From the NCBI GenBank assembly GCA_015680685.1, contig MNCI01004284.1, positions 257,532 to 282,498 on the forward strand: DNA of 24,967 nt, written 5' to 3'. This stretch comes from Gnetum montanum (taxonomy: Eukaryota; Streptophyta; Gnetopsida; Gnetales; Gnetaceae). Shown one piece after another: positions 9,668-19,120 of this stretch (its first letter is position 1; each line of letters begins with the position of its first letter). A program made the position numbers and the translations under genes. The notes beneath the pieces are model-generated. The model was not told where the DNA came from. It made no database searches and was given only the letters and a program-made list of their open reading frames with translations.

Positions 9668-10594
9668 TATAGCAACTTGATACATGTGTCACGAACTGAG
9701 TTGCATATGACATAGCTAACATGGACATTTCAATGATTGGGGTTGGATATCATTGAACACATAACACCTAAATCTACTATAGGAAATATCTTCATCATCA
9801 TTGCAATGAAATAATTTACCAAGTGGGTTAAAGCTATTTCCCTAAGGAAGACCACATTTGAAAAAGTTTGCAAGTTTATCCTAGACAACATTGTAGCTCA
9901 TTTTGGCATACCCATGATCATAGTTACAGGTAATGAACCTTAATTTAGCAACCAAGAAACCAAGGACTTGTGTCACAACATAGGCATTATGCATTCTTTC
10001 TTTTCACCTTACTACCCTCAAGCTAGTGAACAAGCAGAAGCGAGCAACAAGGCCATCATCAACTTACTTAGGAAGAGCAGCTTGTCCATGCAGTATGGGC
10101 ATATAGAACAACCTATCATGCGGCAATTGTCATGACCCCTTATAGCCTTTTTTATGATTTTGAAGCTATTTTACTTGTTGAATTTTAGGTGCCATCACTC
10201 TGAGTATCCTTGACCAACTTCATTAACGATGAGTAGAGTAAGGAGTTATAGATAACAACGTTGGATTCAATGGAAGAGTGAAATATGTAAGCACATGCTT
10301 ACATCGAGAACTATCAAGAGAGGTAGAAGTAACAACATCACCATAACCTGACCATGCACAAGATCAAGGAGGGGGACCTCATCCCCAAGGCCATCCATGA
10401 GCATGTAGAAAAATTCTCAGCCAATTTGGAAGGGTCCTTCCTTATCACCAGAGCCTATGAAAATGGAGCATTTAGAATAGCCAACATGAATGGAATGAGT
10501 TGGCCAATCTTGTCAATCATTCCTATTTAGAGTCATACTACATGTAGCCAAAAGATCATCGACAAGTGAGCCTGCTTTCATCAATCTATTATGA

Positions 10595-10681
10595 CATTAA
10601 ACTGGCAATGTAGCCTACTAGTGCCTTAAACTGGTACCATGGCCCACCATAGCCTTAAACTAGTAACATTGGTGACTTGGA
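10595..10681 (+). repeat. Three 29-bp tandem repeats behind the Tat pol
   Basis: CATTAAACTGG (10595), CCTTAAACTGG (10624) and CCTTAAACTAG (10653) recur at exactly 29-bp spacing, with partly conserved tails (GTAGCC / GGCCCACC). They lie about 25 bp after the pol stop, in the 3' untranslated region. The set is short and diverged, with no CRISPR-like spacer pattern. Confidence 0.65.
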
Positions 10682-10745
10682 TATCTTAATTTTCATGTGG
10701 CCTCTATACATTGTAATGTTATAATATGCAGTGATGTTTTTTATT

Positions 10746-10789
10746 CTTTGTTGGTGCCTCTCGAGTCAATCCTCTAGACACCAACAAAG
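10746..10789. repeat. Strong inverted repeat (hairpin) in the Tat 3' region
   Basis: CTTTGTTGGTG (10746-10756) is perfectly complementary to CACCAACAAAG (10779-10789). The loop also has partial pairing (CTCTCGAG versus CTCTAGA). It could be an RNA hairpin in the element's 3' UTR. It lacks a bacterial-type U-tract, so it is not a terminator. Confidence 0.7.
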
Positions 10790-10950
10790 AGGGACCATTG
10801 AAACACCACAAAATTTTGCATATCATAAGCAATCTTCATCATGTAGCTTTTACCCCATGAAACCCAAGGAAAAATTTCATTGTAAATATGAAAATTGTAA
10901 CCCAAAATGGACAATTTCACATAGTTTATACTTTTGGGGCTAAAAAAGGC

Positions 10951-10951
10951 N
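10951..10951. other. Unresolved base (N)
   Basis: A single N follows an A-rich run (CTAAAAAAGGC). It marks uncertain base calling in the assembly and does not interrupt any recognised domain. Confidence 0.95.
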
Positions 10952-11103
10952 AGGAAATTTGAGGGGTTTTATGGGGGTAGCCATTTTTCTATGTTGAAAA
11001 CACATGTAGGAGAGTAGATCTCACCTACCCCTAGCATGGAAGGATGGGGGGATTTAAAAACTTTTCCCCCTTCTACATGGAGACTAAAGACACATTTTGC
11101 AAT

Positions 11104-11345
11104 TCCAAATTGGAAAGTTTCCTCCTAGCTTGGAAACTTTTTCCCTAGCTTGGAAAGTTTTGCCCCAGCTTGGAAACTTTCCCCCTAGCCTCAAAAGGTT
11201 TTTCCCCTAGCCTCAAAAATTTTTTCCCCTAGCTTGGAAACTTTTTCCCTAGCCTAGAAAGTTTTTTCCCCAGCTTGGAAAATTTTCACCCAGCCTAGAA
11301 AGTTTTCCCCCAATGCCAAAAATTCAAACCCCTAGCATGGAAGCC
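11104..11345 (+). repeat. Tandem array of 20-23-bp CTAGCTTGGAAACTTTTTCC-type units
   Basis: About ten to eleven units follow one another, each starting CTAGC or CCAGC, then TTGGAAA, CTAGAAA or CTCAAAA, then a T-run and C-run. Edge units are more diverged. The core CTAGCATGGA also appears singly at 11031, 11332, 11437 and 11912, so the motif spreads beyond the array. Tat-lineage elements are known for hypervariable tandem repeats between integrase and 3' LTR that can seed satellites. The position here fits. Confidence 0.85.
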
Positions 11346-11459
11346 ACAACGAGCAAAATTCATCAAGTTATAAACTTCATCATTGACCAGCCACTTCAAC
11401 AAGCATGGTGGAGAGCTCAACATGGAAGATTCATCTCTAGCATGGACGAGGTACCCTAG

Positions 11460-12283
11460 TTATTATTTTTAGTACATGGAATGGCCATGGGGGAAGCACT
11501 TACTATTTTTAGTAACCCCCCAAATTTAGGTTCCCATTTCACATAAATTTGGCAATCAATTTTCAGAAAAACTACATCAAATTTGCATCCATTTTGTAGC
11601 CCAATTATGGCCAATTTGCAGCCTTGTTCATGGTCAAAAGACCCTATAAAAGCCAAACTCCAACACCATTTATAAGTTCCAAAACTTTTTCTCACGTTCA
11701 ACAATTTTGGGGCAAAGTTTAGCATTTTTCAAAAATTCTAAGCAAAAAGAGAGCAATTGGTTTAGGATCAACAAAATTTACAAGTTGAGAAATTTTGACA
11801 CACATGCACTTTGGAGCAATAAAAAAAATAATTGCACACAAATCCACTCTTGGGGAATTTTCAGGCACTCAAGAGCTTCTGTAAGTTTCCACACTTGTAG
11901 TTTCTTGAATCCTAGCATGGAATCACTGAGGCCTTAAAATTGTAGATCCAAGGTTGTAGTAGTGAAGGGAGGTCCTATAACATCAAGAGTGGCTTGGCAT
12001 CTAGATCGCGGAGTAGATCATCTTAGCTTTAATGAGCTTTGAACTCTTGTACAAGTGGATCCTCTTTTTGCTCATCTAGGTACCATTTTTGTAGATATTT
12101 CTCTAACTTATTCTTTATTCTCTTCTTAATAAAGTTTTGAGTTTTGAGTTTTGTGTTCAATAGAATTGAAGTTATTATTTTTGAATTACTCAAATCTATT
12201 AATATTTGCATCTTTTACATCTCTCTCAAGTCCCTAGTTGATCTGCTAAACTAGATAGGGCATCCAAAATCCCATTTTTATCA
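11460..12283 (+). repeat. LTR-like segment with TATA and poly(A) signals (start uncertain)
   Basis: TATAAAAG at 11645-11652 and AATAAAG at 12128-12134 are spaced like the promoter and poly(A) signal of an LTR. The segment ends in TTTTTATCA at 12283. GC-poor flanks and the missing coding frames agree with this. I cannot place the 5' end: G-rich tracts near 11040 and 11486 could be polypurine tracts, but neither is followed by a TG start matching the end. It may be the 3' LTR of the Tat element or the 5' LTR of another element whose leader follows. Confidence 0.4.
11645..11652 (+). promoter_or_regulatory. TATA box of LTR-like segment
   Basis: TATAAAAG lies in a CCC-TATAAAAG-CC context, the usual plant core promoter form, about 480 bp before an AATAAAG signal. 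A start site would fall near 11675-11680. Confidence 0.5.
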
Positions 12284-12380
12284 TGAGAGCCTTAGGGGTT
12301 TGGGGTTGAGAAACTACTTGCACCAAGGACCCTTGGTTTTTTTCATTCTAGAAATCAAGGCTTTTGATCACAACAATGGC
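12284..12380 (+). other. Possible primer-binding site remnant and leader with ATG
   Basis: TGAGAGCC directly follows the TTTTTATCA end. It would match the initiator-Met tRNA primer site (TGGTATCAGAGCC) if five bases were lost. Eighty-five bases later, ACAACAATGGCT (ATG at 12376) has good plant start context, but the frame closes after 13 codons and shows no gag similarity that I recognise. This is speculative. Confidence 0.25.
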
Positions 12381-12389
12381 TAGTGTAGA

Positions 12390-12937
12390 GATCTCCTTCA
12401 AAGTTGGGACGTATACTTAAGTTCAACTTTAATAATAGAGGGATGTTTCCTTAAAGAATGGGACATCTCTAGGGAGATGTCTTCTTTGCAATGGGGACAT
12501 CTCCTGTTTCTTGAAGATTTCTTCCTGTGAATTTACTCTTCTTGGTTGAGACATATACTATTTCTTAGAGATGTCTCCTCAACTTGGAGCTTTGGTTTTT
12601 GAGGCTTTCTCTTGTTGATTTAGGTTCTTCCAAATCCTTGGAGCATCTTCATTTTGTTTGTAGTTTTCATTTTCATCCTTATGTGTCCATGCTCTTGTTT
12701 TTCCTATGAAGTACCCATTTTGAGAACCTGTTGTATATTACATTCTCTTGAATCCTTGTTCATGATGTGGAGTTCTTATTCATGACCTATAAATAGATCA
12801 TCCATAACAAACATTCTTTGGTCTTAATTTTCCTTAAGGTTTTGACATACCAAAAACTTAAAAATATTATTTTTTTTACAAGACATATACACATATTTTC
12901 TACCCTAATAAATACTGTGAATAGACATGATCCTATG
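12390..12937 (+). repeat. Non-coding stretch with GACATCTC/GAGATGTC motifs and a TATA box
   Basis: Between 12395 and 12590, short motifs of the type GACATCTCC and GAGATGTCTCC recur in both orientations. GACATCTC-TAGG-GAGATGTC (12462-12481) forms a perfect 8-bp-arm hairpin. TATAAATA follows at 12788-12795. The pattern is U3-like, but no LTR borders can be defined. No coding frame is visible. Confidence 0.4.
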
Positions 12938-13130
12938 GAAGATAAACCTTAGTAGATTCTTTTTAAGTTTGCTGGTTGATGTGGGAGAGATAAGGCTTGG
13001 AATAACAAAAGCAACTTGAAAGGTTAGAACATTTGAATTAATGAGGACTTGACAAAAAAAGAGTATGTAAAAAACTAGAAGAATGGTAGAAAGTTAGAAA
13101 AGATTGTATTGAAGGTAAAATTATTTTCTT
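12938..13130 (+). pseudogene. Possible LINE ORF1 C-terminal remnant
   Basis: Read through stops, one frame gives a basic segment with SNLKG, then NI-INEDLTKKEYVKN and NGRKLEKIVLKVKL. It resembles the C-terminal nucleic-acid-chaperone region of L1-type ORF1 proteins, which often contains an INEDL-like motif followed by basic helices. Its position just upstream of the ORF2 endonuclease is what an L1-type LINE would have. Stops include TAG and TGA at sites compatible with CAG and CGA. The resemblance is from pattern memory over about 60 codons, so confidence is moderate to low. Confidence 0.4.
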
Positions 13131-13199
13131 GAACTCATATATATTATAGTCAACAAAGAAAGAGAAAATCCCCCAAAATAGGGATTTTTTTCTATTATA

Positions 13200-16100
13200 T
13201 ATGGCTTCCTTAATGTTAAATATTCATTAGGTAATAAATATTTTTCTTTAGATACTAGTCATTTCTTTAGTTATTTAGATCTATTTATTTTTGTTGAAAC
13301 TTGGGAAAAAGAAAATTATCCAGTTGTATCTATTGTAGGCTTTCATATCATTTCTATTAGAAATATAGATTCTAACATGAGAGCTAGATATTTTGGTGGT
13401 ATTTCTTATTTAATTTAAAAGTCTAGAGATCATTTCATTAAGGTACACACAGTTGATGATAATAATAAATATTTTTGGGTTCAAGTTCAAGGCATTTTAG
13501 AGGTTTTTTTATATTGATTTTTGTTATTTTACTCTAAGGGATTCTTCTATTTACAGTTATGCTAATCTTTCATTAGAACATCCTTTTTAGTACCTAGGTC
13601 AAAATATTTTAGAATTCTCTAGTCTTGGAAAAGTTTTTCTTTGTGGGAATTTTAATGCCCATGTTGGATAAAGTTAGATTCAAATACTTATGTGAAATTA
13701 TCAATTAAAGTTAAGTGAAGAGATCTATTTAGTTTACAAAAGATCATCTGATGAAGATTATAGTACAAATGAGAGAGGTATTCATTTCTTAGAGTGGGAT
13801 CATTCCTTTGATTTTTAAATCTTAATGGCATTCACAAATTTTCTTCCTCTTATTTCACCTTTACTAGATACCAAGGTGACACTTGAATTGATCTTCTCTT
13901 TTCTACTCATGATAATATAGATGCAATGAAAAATGTTCACGTGGGAGAAAAACTTCTAAAATCTCCTCATCATTACCTAAAATTCAATACTCTTACTTCA
14001 ATTTTTCATATTCATTACAAAAAAAGTAGAACTCATAATCTCATAGAAGATCTTCATTAGGAGTTTTATACAAGAGTAGCTAATATATTGATTAACAATG
14101 ATAATGAGCTATATTTAACTAATGTTCTTTTCTCTACAACTACTCAGGTGCATATTAAGAAGAGGATTGCTTATAGAAGATGTTGGTTTGATGTGAATTG
14201 TTTGGTAGCTAGTAAATATATTATAGCTTCATATTTTGATGTTTCAATCCTAAATAATTATAGAAAACTTATTCATTTTTAAAAAGAAATTCCATTAACA
14301 AAGAGAAAGAAAGAATGATTATTAAGCTCCAATAAAATATAAAATGCTTCTAGAATTTATTTTGAGAAAAACAACATGGTTGGAATTTCTTCTTCTCTAC
14401 TATTCATAATTTCTTCAATGACCTTTTTAATCAAGAGGCTTCCTTAACTATGCAAGATAATTCTAGTATTTTTGAGTTATCACTTGATGAAATTTTTGTA
14501 AGAAGTCAAAGATTATCTTCTAGGAAAGGTGTTGATGTTAACAGATTATATGTCAAGTTGTTTAAATGGGATGATTCATTGGTATGAAAGTTATTTGGAA
14601 TCTTCATAATAAAGGGCTTTGAAATGTTTTGGATCACTCTTAGTATTGTAGTCGAGTAGTTTTGCTTTTCTAAAAGGAAGATAGGAAAGATCTTAATGAT
14701 TATGAATTGATTATAATCAATTTATTTTTCACTAAGCTTTTGGATACTATTTTGAAAACTAAAATTAGTTTATGGGTAGAAATTCAAGGTCTTCATGCTT
14801 AGACATAAGTAAACTTTAGGAAGGATCATTCTACTATAGAATATCTTATAACTTTGCATTATTGTGTAGAGAAAGAAAAATGGCCCAACCATACAACTTT
14901 TATCTATTTTGTTAATTTCTCCAAGGCTTATGATTCTATTACTTGAAATAAATTTTGGAAGAGATTAGATAGCATTAATATTGCATAAGATCTCCTTTCT
15001 GCTACTGAAAGAATCTATGAAATGGGTAACATTCTTATTGAAGATAAACTTATTGGAGAAGGAATAATCATCAATAGCTCAATTGGAGTGAAACTAGGCT
15101 ATCCTTTATGCCCTGCCATTTTTAGCATATTTTTAGATGAATTGAAGGAATAGATGTAAAATGCCTCTAATCATACTATGTTAGTGAATAGATTATTTTT
15201 GAAGATGCTTATCTTTGTAGATAATGTGTCCTTGATTGCAAAATTAGGTTCAAGATTAAATTATATGCTTCAAATTCTCCATGAATACTATAACCATTCT
15301 AGTATGATAGTTAATATTGATAAGACTAAAGTTATAGTTTTTGGTACTAGAAATAGAAATTATAATTTTTTCTTTTGAGAAAAAAGACTTGATATATATG
15401 AATCTTATAAAGCTTTGGAAGATAAATTTGCAAGTAATTATAGTTAGAATATCCTTATTGCCCAAAGGATTTCAAGGTACAAGCATACTCTATTTTCTCT
15501 AAGAAATAATTGTGGCAAGAAATACATTTTGATATGGAATATTAGAAGGAAACTTTTTTTTAGTCTTTTCCAAACTTATGTTATTATATAGACATGTTGC
15601 ATGAGGATGTTCTCTTACTACACATAATTGAAAAAAATTAGATCATGTTCAAAAAGAGTTTCTTGTATGTGAATTTCAAGTGAAAATGCAAACTTCTTAT
15701 GATATCTTAGTTTTAGAAGTAGATTTTCTTCCTCTTGAAGTTAAAGCTCTTTTTTAATTTGTTATTTATACTTAGAAGTTAAGTCACATGAAGGAAATGA
15801 ATTATGCTAAGGAGATAACTAAATACTACACAAGAAAATGGATGGTTACATCAAGGAAAATTATGGCTTTAGTGATGAAATATTATAATAGAAGATCTTT
15901 ATTTAAATAAAAGACTCTTCTAGAAGACTATATAATAAAAGTCTTGGCTAAAGTTTCGTTGAATACATCAAGAAAAAATCATATTTATTTACATTCTGTT
16001 AAAGGAAGTTTGTTATCTAGTAATAAAAAATATCTAGTATCAGCTATTTCCATTCATTTAAGAAATTGAATTGTTAGAGCAAGAATGAGCTCTCATCATC

Positions 16101-16330
16101 TCCTTATTAAGACATGTCTTTAGATTAATTTACCAAGAAATAAGCATATTTTTGGGCTATGCAAACAAAGCATAGAAGATGAATAACATATTTTTTTATT
16201 TTTCCTATATGTGACTCGTATTCGAATAAATTATACTATTAATTATATTTTGCTAATTATTTTCTTTAAAATTGTTCCTATCTACTTGGGGAATTACAAA
16301 AATAACATTTTCAGTTATCTTCAAAAATAT
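13200..16330 (+). pseudogene. Degenerate LINE ORF2 (endonuclease and reverse transcriptase)
   Basis: The protein would nick target DNA and prime reverse transcription there. The AP-type endonuclease at about 13245-13960 shows VETWEKE (Glu codon 13296) and FLCGNFNAHVG (13637-13669; the usual GDFNA Asp is now Asn). A linker follows (open 14088-14282, KKRIAYRRCWFDVNC). RT spans about 14775-15370: FRKDHSTIEYL, YFVNFSKAYDSI (catalytic Asp now Asn), GVKLGYPLCPAIFSIFLDEL, FVDNVSLIA at about 15214 in place of F/YADD, and VNIDKTKVIVFG. The C-terminal part continues (YDILVLEVDFLPLEVKALF) to a Cys/His-like patch LCKQSIEDE near 16157-16190. Frameshifts and many stops break it. The domain order and GVKQGCPLSP-type RT block place it among APE-type LINEs. 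The active sites are lost, so it is inactive. Confidence 0.85.
15178..15378 (+). pseudogene. Open fragment of the LINE RT palm
   Basis: The 66-codon piece spans the degenerate catalytic box (LIFVDNVSLIAKLG, normally F/YADD) and the following conserved block (MIVNIDKTKVIVFG) before a TGA. It is one readable section of ORF2, not a gene. Confidence 0.7.
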
Positions 16331-16377
16331 TTTGAGGCTTTGTAACCATCCAACAATTTCTTTATGATTTCCTAGAC

Positions 16378-16384
16378 ATAATAA
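16378..16384 (+). terminator. Poly(A)-signal-like site at the LINE 3' end
   Basis: AATAAAAA-type sequence (CATAATAAAAATTTC) lies shortly after the last recognisable ORF2 codons. No poly(A) tail or target duplication can be defined, so the exact LINE end is unknown. Confidence 0.3.
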
Positions 16385-16645
16385 AAATTTCTAGTTTCTA
16401 GTTTTCATAAATATGAAAAGAATAATAGATTACTATTAAGCTCACTTGTCATGTATTATAAATACTACATACTATAATGGTAGCCTTACATATCAATTAG
16501 TACCACCTAAGGATTCCTAATATTACAAGGACAAACATAGAGTAGGCTACACCTAGTATACCCAATCCATGTATCTATGTCCTAGATAGAATACTTGCAT
16601 AGTTAGAGAAGGAGAAGTAAAGGGGCTAAGTCTAAAGGAAAAGTT

Positions 16646-16670
16646 GGGGATGGGGCATGGGGGGCAGGGG
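16646..16670 (+). other. G-quadruplex motif with four runs of four or more G
   Basis: G-runs at 16646-16649, 16652-16655, 16659-16664 and 16667-16670 are separated by loops of 2, 3 and 2 bases. This is a textbook G4 pattern in otherwise AT-rich DNA. It could also be a polypurine tract or a decayed Gly-rich coding stretch of a LINE ORF1. Confidence 0.75.
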
Positions 16671-16775
16671 CAGAATGCTATTGAATCCTTAAAAAATGAA
16701 TATTAATAATAAAAATAAAATTCATAGGACATTAGATCATTGAAGAGGGAGTCTAAAGAAAAATCCTAATGGTTT

Positions 16776-17075
16776 TGGGAATGCTTTTTTGGTTTTCATC
16801 CTTACAACCAATTCTGAAAAACCTTCCCTCTTAGGTAAGAAAAGGATTATGCCTTATCCTAATTTAAAGGCACCCTCATAGGTTCTCAATTTTTACTAAA
16901 GGATTTGTTGTAAATAGAAGGAGAAAACTCTCTCTAAAGAAAAAAGAATACATCAATAAGAGATAAAGAATAGATACTGACAAAAGCTAAAAGCTTCCCA
17001 TCCTCAAGCCTCTAAATTAAAAAGAAATTAATACTATAGAAAATAAATTAATTATTTAGCTTTAACTAGGAGCTT
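16776..17075 (+). pseudogene. Lys-rich decayed reading frame, unidentified
   Basis: One frame reads as a basic protein (TNSEKPSLLGKKRIMPYPNL; KEKTLSKEKRIH; KASHPQASKLKRN). Its stops sit where CAG, CAA or CGA would be one C-to-T change away. The composition suits a nucleic-acid-binding protein such as a LINE ORF1, and a LINE C-terminal fragment lies about 1.2 kb downstream. I cannot name a family, and AT-rich DNA easily gives Lys-rich frames, so this is weak. Confidence 0.25.
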
Positions 17076-17304
17076 TTTTTAAATGTTAAAATATATGCTA
17101 GTTTAATATAAGATCAAAACTATAATGATAATAGATTAATCATATCATAATGCTAATCAAGTTATCCTGGGATTACATAAGAAAACTTCCCACCAATGTA
17201 GGATTAATCATTTTTACAAGCATGGTATAAAATTTGTTATATTTTATACTTAAGAATCACATGAATTACACCACATACTATCAACCTTGAGAAGGGAATC
17301 ATCC

Positions 17305-17349
17305 CACTCATTAAAGTTGTACATGAGGAAGCATCACTCATTAAAGTTG
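17305..17349 (+). repeat. 15-bp direct repeat at 30-bp spacing
   Basis: CACTCATTAAAGTTG occurs at 17305-17319 and again, unchanged, at 17335-17349, with a GAGGAAGCAT-containing spacer. It is a short local duplication in non-coding AT-rich DNA. Confidence 0.75.
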
Positions 17350-17771
17350 CATGTTACTTTAGGATAGAAATCACTCAATTCTCTAAACCTCACCTCTCAT
17401 TCTTAAATTATTTAAGTAATAGAATAAGAAAAAAAGTAAGAAATCATACTAGCATTTTTTCTGCACTAGTTATCTATGTATCAAATGGTCATCATATAAA
17501 ATTAGATTTGCATGTAGTTCTATCTATTTAAGATGGTTTTGTCTAGCATGCAACTTAAGTAAATTAACATGTTTCCTTTTTTTTCTCATACTTAAAGAGG
17601 ATAGCTATTAATCAATCAACAAAGAATGCATCTTACAATATTATAAGGCACAATAAGTTTTTGTAATCATAAGTCCTTAGAGTAGTAGTTAATATCTTTG
17701 ATGAATAATTTTTTGTTTGATCACTAATAACTATAAACATTAACATAAAATGGAACTTTCTAAATTTGAAT

Positions 17772-18080
17772 TATCTCACTAGACATAAAAGTGCAACCCA
17801 TGAAAGATAGAAAATTCATGTGATAATTGTCAATCTTAAACATTTCTTATCATTATTAAGTGTCCAAGTCTCTATTAAATTTGGAAGCTTGACGTATGAA
17901 GAAGGCTTATGCAATTTCTTTGATTAACTACATAATCAAAAAAATCTACAAGTATGATGTAAGAATAAAAGGATTCAAGGGCATCATTTATAAATTCATG
18001 AAATTAGTTTCTTTAAACATAAAAGATTATAAAATACATTTCTTCCAAAACCAAAGGAACATAGAAGAATAATTTGGGAA
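17772..18080 (+). repeat. Unidentified repeat, copy A
   Basis: TATCTCACTAGAC at 17772 and, further on, an ATGATGTAAGAATAAAAGG...GGCATCATT block near 17957-17992 recur in the same order at 18886-19000 (copy B). A TTCTTCCAAAA block follows both. No domain is recognised in any frame; short stretches could be decayed coding sequence. Confidence 0.4.
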
Positions 18081-18179
18081 AAGAATCTTAAAATTATGTG
18101 GGAATAAATAACAAGAAAAAATAATTTTGCCTACATTATATTCAAGGAGAATCCTTATTATAAAAGCCTATCTATTATT

Positions 18180-18360
18180 TTCTATAATTTCAATGCATAT
18201 AAAGTTATCATTTCTCATGCTAATGTGGAATTTTACTACCTCTTGACAAAGATAGAATAGTGAATTAATTTACTAGGAGAGCAACATACATATAGCTTTT
18301 GTATAGAGGTAGTAGTTGAGGATAAATAACATGTCTTTCTTTCTTATCCTTTTTTAATTT
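18180..18360 (+). pseudogene. Second LINE C-terminal fragment
   Basis: Read through stops, the frame gives INLLGEQHTYSFC then VVEDKQHVFLSYPFLIY. This parallels the end of the first LINE ORF2 (INLPRNKHIFGLC, IEDE, HIFLF, near 16120-16200) in residue order and spacing. At DNA level, GATGAATAACATATTTTT and GAGGATAAATAACATGTCTTT are clearly alike. It is an older, separate LINE copy in the same orientation; its RT is not recognisable nearby. Confidence 0.45.
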
Positions 18361-18885
18361 ATTGAGACTTTAATATAGTATTGAAGTAAATATTGGCTAC
18401 AATTTTTGAGTTAGAATTATCAACTTTGGGATATTTCTTTGATGAAATTTTTAGGACTTATCAAGAAAATATCAAAAATATAAAATGTAATTTTTTATTT
18501 GTTCTATAAATCCTTTGAGGTTTCCTAATGATATAATAAGTGATTTTCAATTCCATTTTCTTCCTGATTAAGGCATGACTTACATCCTATAAGTTAGGTT
18601 GAATTTCAATGAACTATGTTAAGATATACAAACATTGTGTAATGAATATTGGTTGAAGCTAAAATGATTATGGATATTTATGCTATGAATTCTCTTCAAA
18701 AATGCCTAATATCTAATCATAAAAGTTTCATAATTATATGTTATTAATAACTTCAATTCCATTATAAATACAAGTTCATCCATGGAACTAATATCTAAAA
18801 TTTTTAGAAAATGCTACTTTCTTGTTTCTTTGTAGTAAAAAATAGATAAATTAGTTAACTTTTATGTTATAAAATCCCTACCTCT

Positions 18886-19120
18886 AAGTATCTCACTAGA
18901 CTTAAGGGTGTAGCACATGAAGGAATCCCTAGTTAATTTTTTAATTATTTAAAAAGATATTTATAACCATAATGTAAAGATAATAGGCCAATGTGCATCA
19001 TTCACATATTGATCTTTACATGATATAATTAATGAAGCCTTCTTTCAAAAAGTAGAGACATTACAAAGAAATATGAACATTAAAATTTTATAAAGATAAT
19101 CAAGAAGTAACATGTTTAAG
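18886..19120 (+). repeat. Unidentified repeat, copy B
   Basis: It shares TATCTCACTAGAC (18886) and a downstream ATAATGTAAAGATAATAGG...GTGCATCATT block (about 18972-19000) with copy A. The interval between the two blocks is about 100 bp shorter here, so one copy has an indel. The identity of the repeat is unknown. Confidence 0.4.

Larger units (their letters stand above)
7626..10569 (+). pseudogene. pol: Degenerate Ty3/gypsy pol of the Tat lineage (RT, two RNase H domains, integrase)
   Basis: Conserved order: RT from 7626 (VVVPKKNGSIRIC; KATIKDDFPLPNIDQL), the YIDD box intact at 7961-7972, then LRLNPKK and LKELWGLQGRLQFIRRF. A first RNase H spans about 8330-8760. A second, archaeal-type RNase H at about 8825-9220 (GFSCTNNIEKYEGLI; TDAIATLAL) has its first Asp replaced (FNEAS). 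The integrase zinc region lies at 9510-9665 (HEDVCGGH; CDTC). The core is at about 9725-10100; its second Asp is lost (VTGNEP) while the Glu in EQAEASN remains. A GPY-like end lies near 10420. The extra RNase H between the first one and integrase is the known hallmark of Tat/Ogre-type elements. Gag, protease and the start of RT are missing because an LTR abuts at 7625. Open fragments survive at 7916-8263, 8825-9049 and 9425-9667. Confidence 0.9.

Noticed and set aside
10595-10681. CRISPR-like 29-bp spacing
   Set aside because: Only three diverged repeats with contiguous similarity, no unique spacers, and a plant retroelement context.
11456-11937. Two overlapping open frames (11456-11725 minus, 11707-11937 plus)
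   Set aside because: They lie in the LTR-like segment with TATA and show no conserved motif.
12029-12211. Antisense 60-codon Lys-rich frame
   Set aside because: AT-rich LTR sequence around the AATAAAG signal; composition artefact.
15256-15465. Antisense 69-codon frame
   Set aside because: Shadow of the LINE RT, whose sense strand carries the conserved RT blocks.
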